Shown here: piece by piece, positions 52,811 through 64,000 of the stretch | Layout: each line of letters starts with the position of its first letter | Position numbering within the stretch: the stretch's first letter is position 1 | NCBI GenBank assembly: GCA_020055645.1 | Contig: CM034549.1 | Span: forward strand, 32,201,930-32,265,929 | Direction of reading: 5' to 3' | Length of the DNA stretch: 64,000 nucleotides | From: Tomocerus qinae | Taxonomy: Eukaryota; Arthropoda; Collembola; Entomobryomorpha; Tomoceridae | The notes under the pieces: generated by a model | The model's input: only the letters and a program-made list of their open reading frames with translations | Databases searched by the model: none | What the model was told of the DNA's origin: nothing | Program-made: the position numbers and the translations under genes

Positions 52811-55800
52811 CTGTAATCATTAAGTTGCTTTATCATTAAAGACTTTTCCAACAATGCCATATAGGTTAATTGCAACTTTAACGAGCAAAACCGGGAGATA
52901 GCAACAGGGAGTAATGACGCTAGATAGGAAAGTTGAACCAACGGCACGTGCCGACTGCCGGCATATACTCTCAGCTGATGAACATATAGCTCTGCTCTAT
53001 ACTTCCCAGCTGACGATAATAGAACACCAGCTATATCTTATCCACTCTGTCCTCTATCCATACTTCTACATCCATCCCTCTGCATTTATGACTATCCAGT
53101 TGATAAAACAACTACGCTTGCCATTTCTCCTCTTAGCTCTTAGCTCTTGACACCAACACACTCATTTACATCAATCGTTTTATATGCTTACCTTTGTGCT
53201 TACTACTATCACTATATTATACGGTTATCGCTACTGATTAAATATACAGGTTAGCATAATGTGAATGTACTCTCAATGCTTAAACACTTCATCACAACTA
53301 ATTATAAATATATAATATTAATATTTGTACAGACGTATTTACTTGATTCCTTTTTAAATGTTCTAATTAAAATTCTGCTTTAGATTGTTGTAGATTGTGG
53401 GATTTTAATAGTAATGGCTAATACAGAAGAATAGTATCATCAAGCATTTACTGGTTCATGTAATGCGATTCGACAAAATAGAATAGTTTGAATAATAATG
53501 TAAACATGCAAGTTTTCTAATTGTAGGGGGTTGAAAGGATATTGAAGGGAGGAGTGTGTAAATGATAATTTAAGAGGCGAATATTAACTGGTGAGTTGAA
53601 AGAGAGAAATGATTTGAGTGCAATTTCTTATCAAATTCATGTCATGTCATGTCAGTAGTCAGCGTATTTGGTCGGATGTCAATCTTTCCCCTTCAGCCAA
53701 ATCCTTTAGCATGAAAAGGAATAATCTTGTTGAAAAGGAAGGTTGTAGCAAGTTGTACAAGAAGGAGCTCATAGCTCTCAGCTCCTCTGCTTACACTAAG
53801 TCTTTATGCATATGAAAGGAAGATTCTTTGTAAAAGAGGCAATAGCCAACGAGAGCGTCGATATTTCTGAAGAAGCAGAATTATAAGAATTGTTCAGAGA
53901 TTTGCAAAGGATTGGGGGAGCTAGTTAGAGAGAATATTTATGTAATGGCAGATAGTATATTACTGCATCGCTGGACTACTAGCATTAGGTAAAATATGCA
54001 GCTCCTACTGTATGCAGGTGATCTGGTATAGTGAGAAATGATAAAGAAAAGTTATAATATTGAATAGTAAATTGCAGAAAGTTGAGAAGCTTCGAAGAAT
54101 CAGCATCATCAGATGAAAACTCGTTTCGTTTACTTAACTTTAAATCTGTGTTGTTGGGCAAAACGATTTCATCTCTCTTTTCATTTCACGCTTGCCCGAT
54201 TTCAATAACTTTTTGCTGGAAGGATTACTTTTATTATGTTGCTTCTGTAGATGTAAATGTGAATTCTAGGAGTGAATGGTATCACATTCACACCAATTCC
54301 TTCTAGATAAGCTCTGAAATATCTTGCAGGTAGTTTGTTAGACACAAGCGTATGCAAACGACTGCTGTTGGGATCTGTTCTGTAAGTATATTAAAGCATT
54401 TGACAAAGGCATCCAGCTGGATTTTCTTTGCCTGTTGGCATGAAACTTGGAAAGCTAAAGAGCTCTATAAGATATTTGGACGGAAGCTCCAGTCTATGAC
54501 AAATAGGGAACAGAAACAGATGAAAGCAAATAGAATCGTCCTTCTTCGAGGTGGAAGTAATGTATGTATGTAGATCAACCAACCATCTCTCTTCCTTCTT
54601 ACTAGGAAGGATTTCAATCAAAACGTGATTACACTACCTATGTACATATACAGTGTAATCAATTCTCTAATGCAAATGATACACTTGCACCAATCCTCCT
54701 TTTGTTAACTAAGCAAAACAGACGTGAAAAATATTAATATTTGTTTTGTGAATACGGCTACTGAATAACTGAACGAGATCAAACATGATGGATTGGGATG
54801 AACGGACAAGGTAAACACAATTATCTCTCCAACCGCAATTAACTCCCACATTTTAAATAGCATTGACACATCAGGCAATTTGGTAGCTGTTGTCGCATCC
54901 TTTAAAGCTCTACCTCTAAAGTACATTTACTCTGATTATACCAGAATTATCTCATCAATATTGACTGTGGCGTGGTGTGGACTTCACTTTATCGTTTTAT
55001 GTCGCATGTAGCATCATCTGCCAAAGAACTTATATGCTTATGTTGATTAAAGTATTAGGAGGAGCCGCTTTGGGAGAACTCTCCAGAATTATCAAACCAA
55101 TTCTCCAAACTTGAACACGGAAAGTATAATAACTGATAACAAATTAAACCTCATTTAAACTCCTGGCTATATACAAAGTATAACAGACTTTAATCCCATT
55201 TGTTTTACATAAATCATGCCACTGCTCCACTTAACTGCTTACTACCACGCAATAACAGAATAATGCTAAACAAATAAACACATACGGGTCAAATCAAATC
55301 AATGCATGGAATTCCAATAACTCTCCAAGCTTTAGGTACAAGCCCACATAGTTATAACAATTGTTATTATTTCTAGAACTTTTTCCTCCTTTAACTACAG
55401 TGCCTACTCTATCATGTATACTAATAGCATTACTGTACATTTTATCAACCCAGCACTCAATGTGATTAAGAGCAACAATAAGTCCATTCCTCGTCAATGT
55501 CACAAACAAGCATATATACATGCAACAGACACCAGTACCTACCTACTACCTACCCAGATGTCTTATTATTATTATTAACCTAGAAGAATCCATAATTAAG
55601 GATTAGTAAAGGATCTGATCGATCAAACAATAGTAACCTCAAAATTCAAGAAATAAGTAAATTATACAACTGGATTGTGACCTCTTCTCAATCTGCCATT
55701 TTAAGGCTGGATAGAATAATCATGAATTTCAATTCAACGTGTTTTATCCGTAGTCTATGTGAATATATAGTTGGATAATACTTTCTTTATAGCCCAATAG

Positions 55801-58800
55801 TTTGATTTGTTAATCTTGCATTATAGGCTTATACACAAATATAAAAAGAATTACTACTAACGACTTGATTGAAAGACGCATTAAATATTAATCAAGATTC
55901 TCCTTTACTGATGGCAGGAATGTAAATAAAATTGCAATTATTTTCTTGTTATTACATCAAAAATGCAATCAAAACGTGAATAAACCAGAAAACATATTTC
56001 CGCATAGGTAGATAAATATCAGCAAGGCTCTGTGACTTGGGGGACGACACTCCTCCTCCGGCTGTCACATTTTTTCCATTTAAAAAATAATCAAATCTAA
56101 TTTTTCATTCCCAAATAGTTAGAAGTAAGTTTCATCATGTAGTTTAAAGTTGTGGACAGGCGCAGATAAGGCATAAAATAAAGTACATAATAATAAGTGA
56201 GAGATGTATTTTGAAGTTCCACTTCAAGTATGAGTCTGCAAATGTACCTGAATTGGCAATAAATGAATGCTGGAATGAGGAGTGTGTGTGAGACTAAAAT
56301 GATGTGCGTGGATGATTGTTTGTTCTATGCATTGACAGCAATAGTTATTATAGATATGATAAAGTCTTTCAGTTAAATTGGAATTGGTTTTCCATGAGCA
56401 ATTATAATTGAGTTAGTTGAAGTTTATGAAGGAGTCGTAATTAGGAAACTTCATCTATTTGCAGCTACACTACAGTTAGAGAAGAACTGATTAGTCCTAA
56501 AATCAAGTTTCATTTCCGAGAGGAGATGCTTTATTAGTGTAGCTAAGTAGCCTTCATCGGAATTGGTATTATGAAACTAAACACCAAGCTATTTGTACAT
56601 GTAAGCATTATGGTAATAATAATGTACCTGTATCTCACCTCCATCTGATACGATATGCATAGATCAGGAATGTACCTACAGTAGACGAGACATGACGTGA
56701 AGAATAAATAAAACTCCAGCCAAGTCAGGGTTGTGTTTGATAACAGTCTAGTATAAGAAGGACGAGGCATAATTATATAGCAGAAGCTCGTATTACCACT
56801 ACTACGTACTACAGTTTGTCTTGTCTTAATTTCCTTTCCTTCGGCTTGGCTGTTATCGTCTCCGACTTTTCCTGGAAAAAGTAGGTAGCCCGACTTGTCT
56901 AGAGAAGTACCTAGCGGTGCATGTGTCTAGTCTGATTTTGACGGCAGGCATTTAAGCATTGCACACTTTTGAGTTGAACTCTCTCGTTAGTTGAACGGAC
57001 GGAGGATGATTTCAATGGCAATGGCCCAACCAACTGAGACTGACTTTCTTCTGTTCATTACGATTACTCCGCCTGTTGGTCTCCTCCGTTATATCCAGGC
57101 GGGTATCTTATATGCACACGGTCACCTTCGCTAATGCTATGCTGCCTGCCTCGCTCCTGTTCCCAATTCGCTTTGGTTCCTGTCTTTCGGTGACCTACAT
57201 AAAGCTAGTCTCTCTTCTCCCATTCCAGAAGCCAGTGTTTCGGTCCTACTTTCCGTGGTGAGTAAGGGCAATCGATTCTCGCTCTGTCCTTCGAAAAGCC
57301 AGCGACTGAAACTTCCATAGCGAACACGAGCACATGCACTTACTCCCCAACTCGTGCCTTCCTCCTCCCAATTCTATATACACCATTTATAATCTACGAT
57401 ATGCATACGCAATAATATATTATACAAAAACTCAGTCATTCATATCAGTCCATGTATAAAGATCCCGAACAATGGCAACAATAAGGCTTCTTTCCTCAAC
57501 AATGCCGTTCCACACTTTCCCCGTCATACAGTCTCGTCGTAATCAAGAGATGAAAGTTGTAGACATGTATATCCACACAAAAGTGTTTCGTAATGGCACT
57601 ACATCCGTATCCTTGTACCACTACTATACAGATACTACTTATCTATGATAGATTATGATGTGATGATATATTTTTATAAGTGTCAGATATACTTTAGATT
57701 TACTACTTTAAAGTCCAATATAAATGTTCTTCACAGAACTACGGAGTTGCATGGAGACAGACAGGGTCCTCGAGAGATTCGACTGGAGATGAGTGCCTCT
57801 ACACCAAAGTATCAATCTATTTGTTCATCTACTTTGCCTGGCATGTCCTGCCGCTTGAGTGACAGTCAGCCACAGCCTTTCAATTACATCTGAAACTCAC
57901 TGGAACTCAAGTGCAGTCTACGGCAACGGATAAATAAAAGAGGAATTGCTCCCAAAATCTCGTGGCCTTACATCTATTCAAGTCTTGGATAAGACTTCCA
58001 GTAGCTAGCCTCAGAGGTAATATCGAAATTATGGAAATACTTTCCGCCTCCTTCCTCCAATCTCTTTCCTGTTTATCTCTATGTACCTTTCTCTTCTTTC
58101 CGTACCTAATCTGCCTCTGGACCTCCGCTGGACCCTTGACATTTCAATATTCTATCCCCTTTCAGTCTTCAACTTTCTGAAACCCAATTTCCAAGAACCA
58201 TGCAATAATACCCGGAATTTATGACGTAGACAAAAGCCTGGAAGCTACTAACTTAAAATGTATCTCTCCATCTTCACATTGTCACAGATAACATTCAATG
58301 CCCAATTTGTTCTACAATATGACAGTAGCATTGAACATGTTATACATTCCAAGGATTTATTTTTGAATGTGCCTACAGCCATTGCCCGGACAAATGGTGT
58401 CATTGGGTCGAAGCCTTGTAAATACCAGGCATATCATATGTTCCTTTAATATCTTTAAAGTATCAACAAGTTCCTTATTTAATCGATGATCTGTGAAGTT
58501 TTTTTCATATGAAAATAAATTGGAGAAATACTAAGAGATAGATAGTTCGATCTTACAAACTCACTTAGCTGCTCAATTCAATCGTACTGAATACAGAATT
58601 CCATCGTTTTTTAAATGTTGAGTTGAAATCATTCATGGAAAGAGAATAATTGATATGGTTTTTAGTATGTTGTGGGTATTACTGTCGCTTGCAACTGTCG
58701 TCACCAAATAAATGTCCCAAATTAAGAAGTATAAAGCCAACTTTACCTATAGATGCTGAAAAAAGTACACTAATGGTGCAATACAAAGCTAGAGCATAAA

Positions 58801-61800
58801 AATAGAAAACATGAATTATTATGGTGGAAGTTCTGCAATCATTTCATCATATCTAATGCAGTGAAAACTTTCTTAGTGTGCAGTTATGTTCATTTGTATT
58901 TATGAAACTTGGAACCATAAATCAAGCCCCTTCATGTCCATGATAGTGTCCAAGAAAAATTCATGTGAAACTTTGTAAGCTTAGTACAAATGAACTCAAA
59001 GACGGAATACCTTTATACCCTGCAGAGAGAAATAATTTTTTACCCATCAGATATGTTGATGAATTTTCAGAGATCGATAAAGTAACCTGGTTCCTCTTTG
59101 TTGACTTTCGCTCGATTGAGAAACTTCATTCTAAAAAGACCTATTGACTGTGAATTTGAGAAATGGAAGACAACTACAGACATGCCCAAGAGAAACAGAG
59201 AATATAAGTGATTGACTAATTATAGAGACAGTGTTGGGTGTATAGGGAAGGAAATTAATTAAATAATGGTATTGCACCACCAATAGTCTTAGCAAGTACA
59301 GTTTCAGGTATCACTACTACGTACATACATTATTTAGCTGTAGGAAAATATTACAAGCATAAACCACATCCATGCAATGCAATGTTTGCATAAGCAACGC
59401 AAAGTATTAGCGAAAATCTTTAATTGACACTTATGGAGTGTGAATTATAAATGTTGTAACTTGATTAGCGTACCACATCAAACTGCTTTGACTACAGATA
59501 ACACTTTGAAATATTTTTAGGCAAGATAAAAGCTCAAATTCGTTTCACATAGCTAAAGCAAGGTTAGTAATTGATTTAGTCACGATTAAGAAAATGTAAA
59601 ATGCAATTTGCTTCTCCTATTGAGTAAGTTTAATCCAAATAATACTATTCTTCAAGGTCTGTGTAATTTGATATGCATTTACATACATCCATAAAGCAGA
59701 CTATACAAACGAAAGAATGCCAAGACTCTTTGGCTGTGCTGAATTGACATTAAATAAATAATAACGCAACCATTATAGTAGTAATTTATGGCTCTCTCAG
59801 AACAAACAGACTTAATAATAGGGTGCTAAGTCTCCCCATTATCGAAATCATGACTGAATTGTATGAGTCTATGACGCGTGACACGAGTATCAAATGACAA
59901 TTTGCACTACTATTAGCAGAAGACATTACAGCGAGATATTTGGACATTTTAAACAATCCATTGAAGTACATACATCATCTCTACCACTGTGTGGACATGC
60001 AGAAACATTGCAAATGCATACGCATGCATTTTGTGTAATATTCATCTAATCAATTCCATGTAGGTACAAACAAGGCCCGGTTCTCCTTCTCCTCGACCCA
60101 TCTTTTCCAATTCAAACAAACAGATCTGTGTTTGTGAAAATAATCTATTATGCATGAAAAGCTCAGCAATTTTTTATCTATTAAACATGAAGCAAGCGTA
60201 TAGAAAGAAGAAAACATTTAAATAGTAGTTACTAAGTACTTTGGGTATGTATTAGTACCTATTTATATGCATGCATGGCACTAGCATTGTCTCTTGTACT
60301 ATAATACATCCGCTAAGTTAATGGGATAAAAATGTGCGTCAATTTCTGTATAGCTCCTTCTATTCGATCAATAAAATCCACCACAGCGTAAGTAAACGCA
60401 TACAAAGGATGAAAGTCAAAGTCAAACTAGGCCTAGGCTAGGCACAAAAGTAGGTCGTAATTTTTTGAGATTTTATTTTATTTTAGATAAGGATCTGAAC
60501 AACTAACTGTTTTTATTGAAAGAGCCTACTATCATGATCTATACATTCTATACGCTATTCACTCTGCACTTAAAGCCTGCATAAGCATTATAGCATAGAG
60601 CCTGAAAGTACATGTAAGTATCTGCCTATAAATTCAGAATCATAGCTTACATTGTGTTCAACCTAATTAACGTTTCTAAGAATTGGGATTGCATTAAAAA
60701 ATAACAATTATACTTCTTGATAAGTTACCTTATAACTTTCAAACACGTGGCGATTTTTGTTGAATCAACCTATGATGTCACACCTTAATGCAGAGGCTAA
60801 CAAATATTTGTAGGCTTTTACAAAGACCGGCTAAAAGAGTACATACCGGCACGTCGGTTTTATGACAAACTATTTAGTACTAAAAATATGAAAATAGAGT
60901 TACCTGAAGAAATGGAGCAGAGAGAGAAGGGAGAAGCAATTAGCTGTAGGAAGAGTCGGTAAATGACAGAGCTCGGGAGATGAATTTGCAGAGAATAGTT
61001 AGTAATGAAACTGAAATGATATAAATGACTGACAAATGTGAACTGCGAAAAGGCGAAAACGAAGTGAGTTGTTTAGTGAAGTTAGAGAGCGATGCGATGC
61101 TGGAGAAGCGATATGGTGTGGGTAGCTATGGCTAGATATACTGCACACGTTGCATTGTGGTAGCACTATGATGGAAACTAGTCCATGTAGTTTGTTTGCA
61201 ACTTTCTGGTTATTGCCTGGTTCGAGTTTGAGCTACGGCTGCTACAAGCTCCAGCACTTTGAGTTCACTCAGCAGGCTCTGCACACAATGCACAGCTTTT
61301 CCAGCAACCTACATGTAGAAAATTCGTTAAACTTGCGTGAGTTGCGTACAGTACAGCAAATACCAATGCATTATAGCCAGATGTATAAGAAGAGTATAAA
61401 AGGCCACACAATTCCCAGAATGCTTTACCTAGGTAGTTTTCTAACTATTCATTTCCAACATCCGAGAATCGAGTCAACTAGAAATCAGTACCCGAGCCGA
61501 ATCTCTCGTCTTCTTGGTATTCAACAGCCTAATATGAGAAAGAAAACGTTTCTGCTCTGCCGTCACTCGTCGTCACGTTGTTTGTAAGGATGCTTACACA
61601 ATTACAGTTGCCAGGCATGAAATACGTCCACACATACTTCTTATCCATCTATCAGATGACTATGACTGATATTCTTGGCCTGTCCCGTGTCATAACCAAT
61701 CTCCCACTTTTATTTCAGTAGACACCCTCATCTTCTTTTCTTCCATGGCTTTTGATGCTAGAAGAAAACGACACTCGTGCAGAGCTCTTCGCTAACAATA

Positions 61801-64000
61801 ATAATGCTACTCCTTGCAAGAGAATTGTTTTCATTTGTAGGTTTTCTTAGGCAATGCTTTTCATCTGCATAACTAGGTAACGGTATTGGGCATGGAAGCC
61901 AAGTTCGTGGTATCCATGAAAGGTAAGAGTTGCAAAGGCTCTGATGCTCTCCTTCTCATTGTTATCATACGAGTTCCATTTCCTTTCTCCATTTACCTAA
62001 GTGAAAACCTCCTTTCTATTTTCTGAGAAAAGAAAGCGTTTACCTTCGCGGATGTAATTTCTATGGGTGTGTATACTTACATACTAGGTATAACTTTAAT
62101 ATCTCCTATTTACAATTCAGGCTTAGCTACCCACGTAGTTTACCTTTGAATTGTTGTGCTCTGTAAAAACAGTGAAATAATACATAAACTACATAGAAGA
62201 AGCAATCCCATTGATACTTTCTCTTTTCCTATTTCTCACTATTTCTCATACAACTTTCACCAATATCTTCCCCTCCAAAGAAAACTCTTTGGTACCTTTT
62301 GATAGAATTTCATTGTACAGTTACGTTATCACGTTTATGGTCACCTATGCCCTTTAAAAGCAGTTGATACGCAGGTAATTATGAAAATGGCATTTATTCT
62401 TATCTAACAAGAACTACGAAGATTCGACATAAATGAGGCAAATCTGAGTCGTGGACCCACATACATTGTAGTTACTTGTAGAGACAAGCACCATATAAAT
62501 GTTAGTCTTATAGAGCAGTTATCTTGGTAAGTGAACGTCGACAAAGGATGGGAGGAATTCCTGGAAAGTAGGCTAGTCATTGTGTAGGATGCATATGAGT
62601 ATCGTATAGCAAGTACATTATGTCAAACAACGGAGAAACATTAAGTACAAGTTACACGAGTAGCTCCACTTACCTTTCAGCTGTAGGAAATCGAGCGGAA
62701 TTGATAGGGGAAGGTGGAGAATAATGTATTATGCAATTTGGAAAGATCTGTAGGTTGAACGAGTGGAGAAACTGTCATCAGCTGGAAGTTCTTTTCCGAG
62801 TATAGCATCTCTGTGTAAAGAATGATTTTCTATAGATTACGAATGTGTAGCGATGTGAAAAGTGGGGCAGGAACATAGTTTCTGAAGTAAGAAGTAGAGC
62901 GGTCCATACGTAGTTTGTATAATAACAGACGCACATCGAAGCCGAAGCCGGGAGTAGGCACTGACGAAGTTCTCCGAATTGGTAGAAGAAGGGAGGGAAA
63001 GCGGAGAGAGGAGAGAGAGAACTCAGCAGCTAGTAAAACGATACATTACGAAGGAAATAGAGCAAGAGGTCCTAGATGTGGGAAAAGGAACTGCCAGCCA
63101 CGCATTTAATACATATTGCAGCTTCCAAATCGACGGCAGTCGAATATATCATAAGAAAACTTTCACTGACTTACGGAAAACCGAACGGAGGAGCGACATG
63201 GACGTGAAGCAACTACCTATGCCTACCTACCTATTAGCTAGGTACTTTTAATACAAAGTCGGGAGGACAACCGAAGCGTATAAAATATTCTTCACTCTGG
63301 AGGAAGTCTGACACTGGACGGACGATAAGAAAGTGTTGTGTATGTATATGTGTGTGCATGCTCCTCTTCATGTTAGTTAACACACATTCAGTTTATATTC
63401 CAGTCAGGCGTTGCAGATGTATAATCCAATCCGCAGAGCAGAAGCAAGCAGTAAATGCCGGTTCGGCTCCGCCACTGCCAGGCCATAGCTAGCAACAGCC
63501 ATCAACCAAAAAAACTGGGTCTTACATATAACTTCGTCAGTTCACCAAATTTTACCTTGGTTCTCCTTGCAATGCCATCCTACTCTTTTGCCTTGACGTC
63601 TATGTTTCTAGGAACCATGAATAGTTAAAATAGGAAGGGCAAGGCTGCTCTACTGCTAAGCCACCGTAACTGCCTACTATTACCCAAATGTAAATACTAG
63701 AGGACAGCGTTCACTATTACCTTTCTTCTATGCCACCTTATAGCGCATAACATTCTTTAACAACGTATAAAACACAGATTTCTCCCCTTTCGACCATCCA
63801 TAAAACGCAATCGTTCAAATAAAAATCATCCGAGAAATTCTTTCATATTTTCCATCCTCCACCTATAAGACCTATAAAAGTAAAGCTAGTTATAAAAATA
63901 GTTATATAGTAAAATATACTAGTTGACCTATATGCCTGTAAGTAAACAGTTGATTGTACTTTATATTATAGAATGGTCCAAACTTTTGGGAAAAGTAACA
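52811..64000. other. Right end of window, no supported gene
   Basis: AT-rich sequence. Open stretches at 57645-57893, 61150-61587 and 62915-63251 (plus strand) have no recognisable domain, begin mostly at non-ATG codons and are within what chance gives at this base composition. The only splice-like structure I noted is the short block at 57229-57257. Confidence 0.55.
57229..57257 (+). other. Possible 29-base exon with strong splice signals
   Basis: The polypyrimidine tract and acceptor tctctcttctcccattccag come directly before AAGCCAGTGTTTCGG..., and CCGTG|gtgagtaag is a near-ideal donor. Between the two are 29 bases, open in the frame reading KPVFRSYFP. A lone small exon on the plus strand would need a transcript not otherwise seen here. 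The signals may also be coincidental in a locally pyrimidine-rich stretch. Confidence 0.25.

Noticed and set aside
52624-52839. Plus-strand 71-codon frame over the 52.7-kb GC-rich block
   Set aside because: Splice-like signals fit the minus strand better. The plus peptide (LDSDLNSPSPVNPNWK region) has no recognisable family and no clear splice context.
61150-61587. 145-codon plus-strand open frame
   Set aside because: It begins at TTG, has no recognisable domain, and about one frame of this length is expected by chance in 64 kb of this composition.
62915-63251. Two overlapping plus-strand frames rich in Arg, Glu and Lys
   Set aside because: The charged residues come from a purine-rich stretch (gggagggaaagcggagagagg). 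Neither frame has a recognisable domain or a supported start.
1-64000. tRNA, rRNA or CRISPR features
   Set aside because: No B-box-like sequence in a plausible cloverleaf, no rRNA-like block and no regularly spaced direct repeats were seen on either strand.

Overview
The window is eukaryotic and AT-rich (roughly two-thirds A+T by eye). Coding sequence is sparse: short exons sit between introns of 10 to 17 kb. The one gene I can assign is closest to arthropod members of its family, so I infer an arthropod or similar invertebrate with a fairly large genome; the species cannot be named from this sequence.

The left two-thirds (about 1 to 40.9 kb) is one long minus-strand gene of the ZNF395/ZNF704/SLC2A4RG family (Drosophila Glut4EF). 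Five coding exons can be read with GT-AG splice sites and phases that join exactly: 40910-40533 (start codon and N-terminal DUF4772 region), 30510-30344 (charged segment ending SIDVP), 20707-20559 (AAMVLMSLSCSP segment), 3468-3174 (Ser-rich stretch, basic patch and single C2H2 zinc finger) and 2034-1865 (FYYTEVEI motif). They encode 386 complete codons plus the first base of the next. The C-terminal Cys-rich DNA-binding segment (C-clamp, KKCRKVYG type) expected for this family was not found and probably lies beyond base 1, so the gene is cut by the window edge.

Intron 3 carries the most unusual object, a 1,163-bp foldback DNA transposon derivative at 13231-14393. It has long, nearly identical inverted arms, TGTTG...CAACA ends, a 4-bp TATA repeat on both sides, two subterminal palindromes per arm, and two opposed copies of the Cys-rich C-terminal end of a transposon integrase-like protein. 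I assign it tentatively to the Ginger superfamily. A possible solo mariner end lies at about 15.8 kb.

The right third (40.9 to 64 kb) lies upstream of the start codon, and I found no certain coding gene there. It holds a GC-rich patch with YY1-like and CRE-like sequences (44.37-44.63 kb), an exon-like GC-rich block on the minus strand that fits a 5' untranslated exon (52810-52663), a small splice-site-bounded block on the plus strand (57229-57257), and otherwise ordinary AT-rich noncoding DNA with short simple repeats.
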